DNA of 64,000 bases from Flaccisagitta enflata (GCA_965153355.1 OZ231127.1:53072001-53136000), one strand, 5' to 3'. Counted from the first letter of the stretch, positions 11,910 to 24,186 are shown. The notes: generated from the letters alone by a model not told the origin. Numbers and translations: made by a program.

Positions 11910-12158
11910 AAATTTTAAATTTGGGCTGGGATTTTAGCCTTGAGGCTGGAGTTTTGACCTTAAAGCTGGGATTTGGGCTTTGAGGCTGGGATTTGGGCCT
12001 CAAAGCTGGAATTTGAGCCTTGGGCCTGGAATTTGGGCATTAAGCTGTTATTAGGCTGAGATTAGAGTCTGGGGGCATTTAGAAGAAGAAGAAGAAGAAG
12101 AAATTTCCCTATATGCGAAAGAAAAGGTCATCGGCCCCTTCAGAGCCACTGCCCAATT
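11910..12158. mobile_element. Class B subtype 2, right half
   Basis: Seven units of GAGGCTGGGATTTGGGCCT (11910-12060) lead through AAGAAG and AAATTTCCCTATATGCGAAA into GGTCATCGGCCCCTTC and GCCACTGCCC. The left arm is not found. Confidence 0.7.
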
Positions 12159-12572
12159 AGTCAAGATACACGGCACAGGTATTTTGGTGGGAGCAGGAAT
12201 GCTTCTGAAATTGACAAATATGATGAGCGGATCAATGGACAAACGGACCAACTGACCAACTGACGATTGACCAAAAAGTAGCTAATAGAGTCGCGTGGTC
12301 GCGGCGAAAACATTGAACAACGGAAATGGTGAAAAAATCCCAGAGTGGTGCGCATGGCAGTATTTCTTGGTGTTTATCAGGATGCAATGGTCGGTGAGGA
12401 AAAGTCCCGAGGAGTTGACGACCCTGATGGCCTGGGGGTTCAGGAGTCAGCACTCGGGAGGACGTACTATCAACGATCAGTGGCAGAGCATTGTTAGTAC
12501 GTCATGAGAAATATTCACTTATTGCTATTAGCAATGCTCGGTTGCTGATCATAAATATCTTCCATGCCTCGA

Positions 12573-13740
12573 CTCAGTAGTACTCGAACTAGCAGGCAAT
12601 TTGCTAGCAGAGCTGCTAGCAGAAATACCAACTGCTCTGCTTGCAGAAATTTATTTGCTGCTAGCAGAAAATAGCGGAAATTTCAAGCCTTTTATTATGA
12701 TTTTTACGCAGGTATTAGAATAGATTTTATCAAAAAATTTTTCTTTTTCAAAGAAAACAAGGCTTTTTCCCCCAAAATCTTACATTGGGATCCACTATTT
12801 TAAAGAAAGTACAATAAAGCCTAAAATCATTTTTGCATTAAGGTTAACCATGCAATGACAGTAAAATAGAGTATTGTCATAAAGAATATTTTGTACAGGG
12901 CAGCATCAATAAATTGTCAAAGGAAAATTAGACAATCATTGCAGCATCAATAAATTGTCAAAGGAAAATTAGATGATCATTGTCACATAATTTGATGAAT
13001 TAGTGATTTGATCATATCAAATGGAAAAAAAAATTTATCTCTCTTTTCGAATAAATGAATTCAATGAATTCAATGAAACATTAGGATCAACAAAATAGAC
13101 TTACTAAACAACATCAACTTATCTATCATCTTATACCGCTCTTCATAGACTATCGCTTTTCAGATGTTGTGGCACTTTTGGTGTGTATAAGAGATAATTT
13201 CATTACTTTCCAATCCTTAGTTATCTTTTAATTGCTTAAATCAAAATCTGAATTTCTATAGCCAGTAAAACTTACATCGATCATATCAATTGCATTGTTT
13301 TTATCATGGAGCAATTCCTGCTCTTAGCTTAAATCTAAAAGATATGCTTGATTGATTTACAATCTTTGCAATCATGAGTTTCCTTCATATATAAAATCAG
13401 TCTTGAATTGCACCAATAGCAAGATCTAGCTGTATGAAGAATGATGAGAGTAGGAGCGACTCTTTTGGCGTTACCTTTAAGCAATTTTCAGATGATTTCC
13501 CAGATGATTTTTTGTCAATAGAATGAAATATATCCTTCAATCAATATAAGTTTCAAAGTATAATAGAAAAAAACATTTGAATTTTACTCATTAATACATG
13601 TTTTCTGTATTGTTGCCTTCCCATCTGGTTATTAACTCTCGTATCTGTAACTGCTACTTCCTGCTAGCAGTGCTTGCAGAAAAATTTCAAAAATGCTATC
13701 TGCTAGCAGTAGAAAAAATCCACTGCTAGTTCGAGTACCA
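12573..13740. mobile_element. 1.17-kb non-autonomous TIR element
   Basis: About 110-bp inverted ends (GTACTCGAACTAGCAGG at the left; CTGCTAGTTCGAGTAC at the right) flank an AT-rich interior without ORFs. GCCTCGA occurs immediately outside both ends (12566-12572 and 13741-13747), compatible with a 7-8-bp target duplication as made by hAT-type elements. Because GCCTCGAGGC is itself palindromic this is ambiguous. Confidence 0.75.
12904..12982. repeat. ~40-bp direct duplication
   Basis: CATCAATAAATTGTCAAAGG followed by AAAATTAGA occurs twice head to tail inside the 12573-13740 element. Confidence 0.8.
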
Positions 13741-14086
13741 GCCTCGAGGCCCGGCCCGAAGCTATCACTTGGACCATGAAATAAAGGGACAAGAAAGTAT
13801 ATACTGACTGAAAACACAAGTTGAAGACAAACGAACGAACGGGCCCAATCGATAATTGAGTAACCATGACTGTTCCTTGAAGGAAATAGAGTGAACCCAA
13901 GAAAGACAGTTATCGGGAAGTCGATTATGATTCTTCCGGGTTGGCAGTCTAATGATTCCGTGTCTGAAAACAAGCAAAAGATGACAGAGAAAACAGATAC
14001 TCGACAAAACAAGCCCAACAGGACAACAGTCGCGCGCTTCGTTTTACAGTGACACATACAACTGCATGCATGATTGCATACATACT

Positions 14087-14198
14087 CCTTCCTTCCCTCC
14101 TTCATTCATTCCTTCCTTCATTCCTTCCTTCCTTCCTTGCTTCCTTCCTTCCTTCCTTCCTTCCTTCCTTCCTTCCTTCCTTCCTTCCTTCCTTCCTT

Positions 14199-14271
<73 letters not shown>

Positions 14272-14330
14272 CCTTCTTTCCTTCTATCCTTCCATTCTTT
14301 CTTTCCTTTCTTCTTCCCTCCCTGACTCCC
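14087..14330. repeat. (TTCC)n-(CT)n microsatellite
   Basis: TTCC units to about 14200, CT to 14268, then a mixed pyrimidine tail. Confidence 0.92.
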
Positions 14331-14529
14331 TTTGGTCCTTCCTCACCTCCAAGGCCGTGCAATATGTATCGGGTATCGATACAGTATCGATACGATAACG
14401 ATATGATACGATATCAATATTTTTAAGTATTGGGTTTATCCAACACCCAATACACCCAATACTTTCCCACTAAAAATCACTAATTTAACTCTAGAAACAA
14501 CTTACATGACCTTGAAATACCCAGAAAAG

Positions 14530-14602
14530 TCAAAACTTTAAAAATGTTACGGACCGACCGACCGATAGAGCAAGGTGTTGAGTCGAGTACAGGCGACTAA
14601 AA
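14530..14602 (+). mobile_element. Class A 3' end fragment
   Basis: GGACCGACCGACCGATAGA is followed by a degenerate hairpin AGTCGAGTACAGGCGACT and CTAAAAAA. Only the 3' end is present. Confidence 0.55.
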
Positions 14603-14726
14603 AACACTTTTTTTGCGTTCAGCATGTGAAGAATGTTGGTCTGTTGGTCTTCCGGTCTGTGTTTCTGTCCATCCATCCATCCATTCATCTGTCCGTTATC
14701 CGTAACACTGTGCTTTTCGACTTTTT

Positions 14727-15846
14727 AGATGCGTCCTCGCATCTCTATAAGAGGGTATGAAGGAATGAAGGAAGGAATGAAGGAATGAAGATCCGTAACG
14801 CGAAAATTTCAAAACGCGATTTTCAAGGTTTTCTCTTCATTTCTCTTCATATTTCTTCTTGTCTCCTATATTTCTTTTGTCTCTTGCATCTCTTTCGTCT
14901 CTTTTGTCTCTTTTGTCTCCTATGTCTCTTTTGTCTCCTATATGTCTCTTATGTCTCCTATATGTCTCTTATATCTCTTATTTCTCTTATGCATCTTAGG
15001 TCTCTTATGTCTCTTATGTTTCTTTTGTCTCTCATGTCTCTTTTGTCTCTTTTGTCTCTTTTATCTCTTTTGTTTCTTTTGTCTCTTTTGTCTCTTTTGT
15101 CTCTTATGTCTCTTATATGTCTCCTATATGTCTCCTATATGTCTCATATGTCTCTTACATCTCTTATATCTCTTATATCTCTTATATCTCATATCTCTTA
15201 CATCTCTTATATCTCTTAGGTCTCTTATGTCTCTTATATCTCTTAGGTCTCTTATGTCTCTTATGTCTCTTATGTCTCTTTTGTCTCCTATATGTCTCCT
15301 ATATGTCTCATATGTCTCTTACGTCTCTTATGTCTCTTATATCTCATATATCTCTTACATCTCTTATATCTCATACATCTCTTACATCTCTTATATCTCT
15401 TATATCTCTTAGGTCTCTTATGTCTCTTATGTCTCTTCATGTCTCTATATGTCTCTTCATGTCTCTATTTGTCTCTTATGTCTCCTCATGTTTCCTCATG
15501 TTTCCTCATGTCTCTTCATGTCTCTCCATATCTCTCCATGTCTCTCCAAGTCCCTTCATGTCTCTTCGTGAGATTGAGGCGGGGGGAAGGGGGAGGGGTG
15601 GGGAGGCGTGGGGGGAGGGGTGGGGAGGCGTGAGGGCGTTGGGGGGGGAGGGGTGGAGAGGCGTGGGGGGGAGGGGTGGAGAGGCGTGGGGGAGAGAGAG
15701 GAATCAGTTTATATTTTTCTCTTTATCTCTGAATCTTTATATTTTCATATTATTATATCTTAATATCTTAATATCATAAAAAAAATTGTATGATAATATC
15801 TTAAGTCTAAAGAGGACGCATCTATTGGACATCTCTTGGCCTTGTC
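14727..15846 (-). mobile_element. Class A element, AGATGCGTCC subfamily, expanded minisatellite (long copy)
   Basis: Hairpin AGATGCGTCCTCGCATCT at the left; partner GGACGCATCT and TCTCTTGGCCTTGT at the right (15820-15846). Inside are a GAAGGAAT run, about 730 bp of 9-10-base TCTCTTATG/TCTCATATG units (14840-15570), a GGGGAGGCGTGG array (15585-15695) and an AT-rich block TCTTTATCTCTGAATC. The homologous copy at 56110 has the same blocks in the opposite orientation but only a short array. Confidence 0.85.
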
Positions 15847-15932
15847 TTTTCATCACTACCTCTGCACAAGTTCTTGATTTTTCCCAACACCCCTGTACCC
15901 CAATCACGAGACTCGGTTGCATCTGAGTTTTT

Positions 15933-16146
15933 AGTCGCGTGCTACGCGACTCTGCACCCCACTTTATCGGTGCGTCCGTCCGTCAGTCGGTCCGTCCGTC
16001 CGTCCGTCCGTCAGTCCGTCACACTTTACTTTTTTGGGGGTTTTGCGATTTTTGGCCTCACTACTCCTGCCCAAATGATCCAGTTACCTCAAATACGGCC
16101 CCTGCCTCCCGCACGCGACTGGGGTAGCCGTGCATCCGGCCTTGTT
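15933..16146 (-). mobile_element. Class A element, AGTCGCGTGC subfamily
   Basis: Complete: perfect hairpin AGTCGCGTGCTACGCGACT, (GTCC)n with GTCA, CTCCTGCCCAAATGATCC, partner GCACGCGACT and end ATCCGGCCTTGTT. Confidence 0.9.
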
Positions 16147-16595
16147 ATCATATCACTTGGCGAGGATCAAAATTTTAAATGACATATCCATGCGCGTTAC
16201 AATCTCTGGTAGTAGCAAATTCTGGAACGGACGAATTTTGGATGAGGTGAATTCCTGTCGAGGCGAATTTTAAAGCTGTTGATAGGCGAATTCCAGTTGG
16301 GAAGAATTTTGAATGCTGAGAATTTCGTTGTTTCGTTTCCATCGCCTAAATTCCCTTTCTACCAAAATATTTATTGGCAACATTCAGTAAACAAATAAAA
16401 GTTTTATTCGCAATGTCTCTTTTTATTTGTTTTGTTTTATTCTTTTTTCTTCCAATTCGTAGATTCTTGCGTTTTAAAAGTCACGTGCAAGCTACTGTAG
16501 ATTCAGGAGGCAGTTGATATCGACTAATGGAAAAGCAGATCAAAGCGCGCCTTAGGTCACAATCGCGGCCTGATGATATGTTTATACTTTTTGCC

Positions 16596-16598
<3 letters not shown>

Positions 16599-16626
<28 letters not shown>

Positions 16627-16672
16627 AGTTGTTGTTGTTGTTGTAGTTGTTGTTGTTATTGTTGTTGTTGTT
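16599..16672. repeat. (TTG)n microsatellite
   Basis: TTG triplets with three single-base interruptions. Confidence 0.92.
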
Positions 16673-16734
16673 GTCTAAGCCTTTTTGAATGCTAACTTTT
16701 AAAACCATGTCTTTTCACTTTACACCTAGCTGAG

Positions 16735-16835
16735 TCGGATTGTCCGTCGGTCCGTCCGTCCATAAAGTTATTGAATTTCTGCCCCTGCTCAACCGTCCGC
16801 GACTTTTGCCCTTTGTGGAGCTTGTTTTGTTTTAT
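16735..16835 (-). mobile_element. Class A fragment, AGTCGCGGAC subfamily
   Basis: GTCCGTCGGTCCGTCC, then TTTCTGCCCCTGCTCAACC, GTCCGCGACT and a decayed end. The hairpin side is degenerate. Confidence 0.55.
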
Positions 16836-17067
16836 TATCTTGTTTTGTTTTGTTTTTATTTATTTTTTTTTTATTTGTTCTTTTTTTTTTTTATCATAAC
16901 TTATCACTCTCTTTTTCAGCCCCCTTGCCCGGCATTCATCGCGATCATATGGTTTGAAAATTTGTAACTTGAGACGAGAAAGAGAGAGACTCCACGTCTA
17001 CGAAACGCGTTCCACGAAACTATCACGTGACGTAGTCTTCACTGGACGCGTGGTATTCTCATTCACT

Positions 17068-17088
17068 CTCTCTGTCTCTCTGTCTCTC

Positions 17089-17157
<69 letters not shown>
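17068..17157. repeat. (CT)n microsatellite
   Basis: CT array with a few GT steps at its left end. Confidence 0.93.
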
Positions 17158-18133
<976 letters not shown>

Positions 18134-18370
18134 AACGTAGACAAACACAAAGACATATAGTCCTGGCGATATCTTTTGAAGGGCCAACAGTTCAATTTTG
18201 GCTTTTTGAGGCACTCAGGCAAACGTAGCCAACACGCCGTGGGCATTTCCTCATTTCCTGTAACCTTTTGTTTTAAAAAAGCTTCCAGAAATTTTGGCAG
18301 GCACAAATAGAAGAAAGATTTGGATTACTTTTACATAGCATTTGGTAAACAAACCTCCAGCTGAAACAAC

Positions 18371-18870
18371 GCAATTACACAATGGGTGCGTTTCTACTCC
18401 AAGCCAGAAACATGATTCTGAGACAGGTTTTGAAATTCGCGTTTTTACCACCCTCATCCTGAAAAAAACATTGGCCTCTTGCAGGGATCGAACCAACATT
18501 CAAAATCAACATATTGTTGGGCTTCATGACTACGCCCTAATCCTCTGCACCAAATTATTTTTGGTACTATTGTTAAAGACAGAGGCAATTGAATAAGATA
18601 GTTATTACAGAACTGAACCCCCATAAAGTGATCCAAAGTTTAGGAAACAGCCCACCAAAATTTCATAAATTCAAGAGATTGCCATAATGGCGTGGCTGGT
18701 AAGGGCGTTGACTTCAGCTATTAGAAAGTTAAGTACATCATACAATTCTGAGTAGGTTCGAAGCTACCTTGTGCTGCAAATTTTTTCAGGAAAAGTGAAG
18801 TAAAATCGCGATTTTCAAAACCCACATTAGAAACGTGTTTCTGTCTTTGAGTAGAAACACACCCAATGTT
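18371..18870. repeat. Palindromic repeat of two head-to-head tRNA-like units
   Basis: The outer ends GGGTGCGTTTCTACTC and GAGTAGAAACACACCC are inverted copies. On the minus strand, 18478-18560 has a class II tRNA-like body (A box GGATTAGGGCGTAG; B box GGTTCGATCCCTG). On the plus strand, 18684-18775 has a second one (A box GGCTGGTAAGGGCG; B box GGTTCGAAGCTACC). A closely related repeat with the same core lies at 61173-61686. Confidence 0.75.
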
Positions 18871-19636
18871 GGCTCCGTCCTTAAGGGTTTTATGTAATGA
18901 ATACGGACAGTAAATACCTTCTGAGATAAAAGAGATCCTCATTTTCATCTAAAAATATTCTGCCTAAATTGAAAAATTTTTATTCGTTTTTGGGTATGCA
19001 AAAAAGTTATCCGAAATTCCTTTCCTATTCCTTTTTTTTTTTTTTTGGCCAGCGACACCATTGGCATTGGCACACTAGCACCCCTTCTATGATTCTCTTC
19101 CATTCCTTTTCAACCTTCTTCTCCAGTTTTTCTCTCTCTCTCTCTCTCTCCAATATACTCCCTCCATCGGCCTCCATCATTTCATGATTATCCCTGATAT
19201 CATTCCTTCCATTCACATTCATGCTTAATCCTGCATGTTTTGCACTTCTCAATTATCTCTCTCTCTTTCTCTCTCTCCTTTCCTCCCACTTTGCCTTCTC
19301 GGCCTTCACCCAATCTTTTTCCGGCGCCTTTATTTTCTCCTTTAACTGCAGCGGTCACAAAAAAAGACCAAAACCTTTAGAATGGTGAATTTTTGTACAA
19401 AACTTGATACACAGCTGGCCAAGGACCAGTCACTTGTGGTTTAGTATGGTTTAGTATGGTTTAGTATGCAATGCTGCAAAAAAAAAGATTAATTATGGTC
19501 AAAATCTTGTCGCCGGAAAAATTGACATTGCTAATAACAAAAGATTTATGGTTCCACTTTCCCATGAACCTTTAGACAGACGGACAATGAAAAAAGTCTC
19601 ACACTATACTCATATAGCACGCGACAAAAACACGCC

Positions 19637-19745
19637 CATTCGCGCGACGATGCGTCCGGACTGTGTCTCCGCGTGTGTTGAATTTGGTGCTAGACATAAA
19701 ACATAAGTGGAGAGACAGGTGGACGAACAAACTGATGAAGCAACA
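19637..19745. repeat. Short dispersed repeat shared with 39819-39895
   Basis: ACGATGCGTCC..ACTGTGTCC..CGTG, then GCGTTAGACA/GTGCTAGACA and GATGAACA/GACGAACA, occur in the same order at both loci. Confidence 0.45.
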
Positions 19746-19994
19746 AAGTAGCGAAGGAGGCTCTCAAATCTCGTTTGTTAGACAGACGCATCAAAAAACA
19801 AACTGGATGAAGATTGAAGAAAAGACCAACTATGAACTGAGCAGGGATTAATGTGCGCGTGTGTAGGGTCGTGTTCCCTTATCAATCTAAAAATAACACT
19901 TCAAGCAAAGGATACCTCTGACAATCTCCTCCCTCTTTGACTGTTCATCTTCATTTTTCTATTTGCCGTCTTTCTTTCTTTCTTTTTTTTTTTT

Positions 19995-20138
19995 AGTTGC
20001 GGACACGCAACTCTATAAGAGGCTTTTTCCGTCCGTCCGTCCGTCCGTCTGTCCGTGAGCATGAGTCTAAAAGTGGAAAAACGAGCGTTTGCCCCTGCCT
20101 ACCCCTCCGCAACGATATTGCGACCCCGCGTCACTTGT
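19995..20138 (-). mobile_element. Class A element, AGTTGCGGAC subfamily, internally deleted
   Basis: Hairpin AGTTGCGGACACGCAACT, GGCTTTTTCC(GTCC)n, AAAACGAGCGTTT, then GCCCCTGCC, CCGCAACGATATTG and the end GCGTCACTTGTT. At 144 bp it lacks about 55 bp of the usual middle. Confidence 0.85.
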
Positions 20139-20697
20139 TTTCTTTTTTGCCCTGGCCCTCCGGCCTCCTCCAGTCTTTCTGTATATTCTTTTTTATTCCG
20201 CCTTTATCTCCTCGTTCACGCCCGTTTTCTCTCCTTTCTTTTCTCGTTTTTCCTTCGCCTTCTTTCCCCTCCTCGGCCTTCATCACAAAGTCAAACCCAT
20301 TCATCATAAAGAAGAAAAAAAAGTTTTTTTTAAGCATTTGCTCTCTCTCTCTCTCTCTCTCTCTACTCTCTTAACCTTCACTTCCTTTTCTTCCTTTCTT
20401 TCAACACTGTGTGTACCGCCTCTTTCCTTCTTTTCTTCCCCTCTTTCATTCCTTCGCGCATATCACGCGTATGCATCCCGCCTCTTTCCTTTTTTGTCCG
20501 CATCTTCTTTTCTCTACTTTCTTTCATCTAGGTATTCTTCCTTTCATTTCTCTCTTTCAACTTTTTTTTTACTTCCCTTCTTTTATTTACCCTCATGGTT
20601 GCAGCTTTTATCATATTCATACACACGTGAAAGATTTTACATTTTGACCTGACCGATCAGCATTCGACTGGCAGGAGTTTGTGGCCTTTCATGGTAA

Positions 20698-20870
20698 CAA
20701 GGCCTGATACACGGCTACCCTAGTCGCCTTCGGGTGGTCAGGGGCACTTATAGAGAAAGTCACTGAGGCATTCAAGCGGGAGCAGTGAGCTCAAAACGCT
20801 CAAAAACGCCGAAAAAGTAAATAGTCGCACAAGCGTTAGATGGTCAGCGGTACCCGTTTCCCCTATGTGA
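20698..20870 (+). mobile_element. Class A 5' half joined to a class B outer-end motif
   Basis: AACAAGGCCTGATACACGGC, CTAGTCGCC and a GGGTGG..GGGGC block begin as in the AGTCGCGTGC subfamily. The sequence then runs into AATAGTCGCACAAGCG and TTAGATGGTCAGCGGTACCC, the motif found beside class B elements. Confidence 0.6.
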
Positions 20871-20897
20871 GTGTATGTGGGTGTGAGGTGGTTAGTG

Positions 20898-21646
20898 GGG
20901 CAGCGGCTCCGAAGGGGCCGATGACCTATGCTGATTTTATGGGATTAGGGCCGGGAGGCTGGGATTTGAGCCTGGAGGCTGGGATTTGAGCCTGGAGGCT
21001 GGTATTTGAGCCTGGAGGCTGGTATTTGAATTTCTAGGCTGGGATTTGAGCTTCATGGCTGGGATTTGAGCTTCAATGCTGGAATTTGAGCTTAGGCTGG
21101 GATTTGAGCTTTAAGCTGGGATTTGAGCCTCAAGACTAGGATTTGGGCCATGAGACTAGGGTTTGGGCCTCGAGACTAGGATTTGAGCCTTAAGGCTGGG
21201 ATTTGAGCTTCGAGGCTGGGATTTGAGCCTTGAGGCTGGGATTTGAGCATCGAGGCTGGGATTTGAGCCTTGAGGCTGGGATTTGAGCCTTGAGGCTGGG
21301 ATTTGAGCCTCGAGGCTGGGATTTGAGCCTCGAGGCTAGGATTTGAGCTTCAAGGCTTGGATTTGAGCTTCAAGGCTTGGACTTGAGCTTGGAGGCTGGG
21401 ACTTGAGCTTGGAGGCTGGGATTTGAGCTTCAGGGCTGGGATTTAAGCTTGGAGGTTGGGATTTGAGGCTGGAGGCTGGGATTTGCGCTTGGAGGCTGGG
21501 ATTTGAGCCTCGAGGCTGCGATTTGAGCCTCAAGGCTAGGATTTGGGCCTTAAGGGGGGGGGGACAAAGGAGGAGAAGAAGATGGAGAAAAAATTTCTGC
21601 ATATGTGAAAGCATAGGTCATCGGCCCCTTCGGGGCCGCTGCCCAA
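20898..21646. mobile_element. Class B foldback element, subtype 2, longest array
   Basis: Left arm GGGCAGCGGCTCCGAAGGGG with CCGATGACCTATGCT. Then about 30 units of GAGGCTGGGATTTGAGCCT, all in the same orientation (20950-21550). The right arm AAATTTCTGCATATGTGAAA carries GCATAGGTCATCGG and the hairpin CCCCTTCGGGG. Confidence 0.85.
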
Positions 21647-21648
21647 AA

Positions 21649-21886
21649 GGGGACCGACCGACCGACCGACCGACCGACCGACCGACCGACCGACCGACCG
21701 ACCGACCGACCGACCGACCGACCGACCGACCGACCGACCGACCGACCGACCGACCGACCGACCGACCGACCGACCGACCGACCGACCGACCGACCGACCG
21801 ACCGACCGACCGACCGACCGACCGACCGACCGACCGACCGACCGACCGACCGACCGACCGACCGACCGACCGACCGACCGACCGAC
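21649..21886. repeat. Pure (GACC)n microsatellite, ~59 units
   Basis: About 236 bp of uninterrupted GACC/ACCG. It adjoins the class B element on the left and a class A 3' end on the right. Confidence 0.97.
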
Positions 21887-21922
21887 AAACCGGGTATAGA
21901 ATTTCGTAGCAAGCGACTAAAA
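21887..21922 (+). mobile_element. Class A 3' terminus (AGTCGCTTGC subfamily)
   Basis: GTAGCAAGCGACTAAAAA follows the GACC array. GCAAGCGACT is the complement of the AGTCGCTTGC 5' word at 27804 and 46955. The 5' hairpin arm is decayed. Confidence 0.6.
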
Positions 21923-21924
21923 AG

Positions 21925-23105
21925 ACAACTTGATCAAAACAAACAGCTTGAATAGTCGCCTACTAAGGAACTCCCTAGGCCTTTGTCCGTAAAGCGAATT
22001 TTTGGTTGACCATGGATCCGGCCTAAAACTCATTTCAATGCCGGTGGCAAAATTGCCACTGGAAATTTGCCCACACAAATTGATTCTGTGGCGTAGAAAT
22101 CCTTCGAAAGCCGTTATCGCGTCGTTATTCATATACCAACTGCAGCTTCCCATCAAAGTTGCCTCCTACTCTTCGCGTTATGATATTGGAATCCGATAAA
22201 TCACAAAATTCCGCTATGAATATTGTAGATATTCTTTAGTCGTTTCCCCTCCTTATGCAAAAGATGCATATACTTGAGTGCATCACATAGCAAAAGTTGG
22301 TTATTTCTTTTCACCCTGTTTTTTTAATATAAAGTGGCTAATTCTAAGACTTTTATTTTTATTATAAATTATCCATCCGCAAATTGTCTTAGAGGAGCTT
22401 ATTTAGCTAATGCAGTGGATTAAAATATATTGCTAACAATCATTAAATTAGCTTTAGCGAGTTTCTGCTCTTTATAGAATTATTAATCTGCCTTTGATTA
22501 AGCTTTTCTATAGCTAATATTCTGATATTTTCGTCTATTCTTATAAAGATTTGATTTTTTGAAACAGCCAATTATCCTTTTAATAACAAAACTATACAGG
22601 ATTTTGCTGATTTCTGGGATTCCTGTGAAAACTTTAAAGCCAAAACAAAAACGGAATATGATGGAATTTTTTTTTTAAATGGTCATCTTTAAGATTTTTG
22701 CTTGTTCATATTACATAAGAACGGTGAAGGGATATTGCTATGTGAAGCACCCAATGCACATACCGCTGTTTTCGTCTCAGACTATAGAATGTGGTGCGCA
22801 TTTCGAAAAGGCTGATCACTGTACATTGTGTATTATACAAAGATAAAGCTTGATTACACCAACAGAGACGTACAATGAAAAGAAAAACACAATTGATGAA
22901 GAGTAAATAGATGATTAAGATGGAGCAAGTTGAAAACAGTAGTAGACGAAAAATTCAAATATAGTTGCTTGCTACTAGGAATGTCTAAAGAATGTACAAG
23001 TTCAGTCACTTAGTTTATTTCACGAGGCCTTTTTTTCCCCGCTGTCTTTCATCAAGCTGTTCTTTTCCAGTTCTTTTCGGTTTCCCGCTAACGTAATAAA
23101 TGTGC
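21925..23105. other. Unassigned intergenic stretch
   Basis: AT-rich from 22200. A 65-79-codon open frame on both strands at 21917-22199 has no recognisable motif. No repeat match. Confidence 0.4.
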
Positions 23106-23110
23106 AGTAG

Positions 23111-23796
23111 ATCTCGTCTAGACTTGAGATAACTGGGGCAAGCATTGTAAAAAAAATGAAGCCAGGGGAGTTATATTTGAAACATAAACTAATAAAGGGA
23201 TGCTTTATTGCCTATGATAGCTAGTTGCCATGGAAACGCATTTCCATGTACTTTCGCTAAAATATCAATATTTTGAGAATTTTTTTGAGGGAACATTTTT
23301 TGGTCGCGGACATGCGACTCTAGAACGTGCAGTGTTGGTCGGTAGGTAAGTAAGTAACACTTTTGAATTACGAGTGGTTTTTGCATTACTGCTCCTGCTC
23401 CACCGTCCGTGACTGGATTGCTGTGTATCCGGCCTTGTTTAAATTGAATTTGCTACAACTTTCCCACAGTATGTTCTGTAAGAATGTCGCTCGTTTAGCG
23501 GTTGCTAGGGGTTGTCACACATGGATACGCTCCTTAGCAATGGCCAAACAAGCGACATTCTCACAGAACACACTGTGGGGAAGTTGTAGCAAATTTTATT
23601 TTAAGCAATGTTCCCTAAAAAAATCTCTCAAAATATTGATATTTTAGCGAGAATACATGGAAATGTGTTTCTATGGCAACCAACTATCATGGGGAATTAA
23701 GCATCCTTTGATTAATCTTTGAACTAAATATTACTCCCTTAGCTTAATTTGTCTTTCCACAATGCTTGCCCCCCTTATCTCAAGTCTAGACGAGAT
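23111..23796. mobile_element. Foldback element related to 9802-10400, carrying a nested class A insertion
   Basis: ATCTCGTCTAGACTTGAGAT at the left is mirrored at 23777-23796. The inner arms share ATATTGATATTTTAGC, GGCAACC and the centre GTTGCTAGGG with the 9.8-kb foldback. A 137-bp class A element interrupts the left arm at 23302. Confidence 0.85.
23302..23438 (-). mobile_element. Class A element, AGTCGCGGAC subfamily (nested)
   Basis: Hairpin GGTCGCGGACATGCGACT, a short GTCGGTAGGTAGGTAAG tract, TGCATTACTGCTCCTGC and the end GTATCCGGCCTTGTT. It sits inside one arm of a foldback, so the other arm supplies the empty-site sequence. Confidence 0.85.
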
Positions 23797-24079
23797 TTAC
23801 CGTACGTGTACTTATCACGAACATGATTTTGTTCCTTGTCGTTTCCGTCTTTTGTTGGCAACAAACGAAATGTTGTCAGTAACAGATCAAATTTGTTTCT
23901 CCCTTGACATCCGTTATTGCGGACTGCGACTGCTTTTCTACAGCCATTGATGAGGGAGCTTCAAGTAAACGCCGCACCGATAGCGCGCGCAAAAATGAAT
24001 CCCATGGATCAAGTATCGTTGGATGACCTTACGTCGCTCTCCATTCCTTTTCAACCTTTTTCTCCAGTTTCTCTTTCTT

Positions 24080-24186
<107 letters not shown>

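Noticed and set aside
15117-15779. 220-codon ORF of Ser/Leu/Ile/Tyr repeats
   Set aside because: Lies inside the TCTCTTATG minisatellite of a class A element.
21463-21909. Plus-strand ORF with TDRP repeats and minus-strand ORF with GRSV repeats
   Set aside because: Translation of the pure (GACC)n array.
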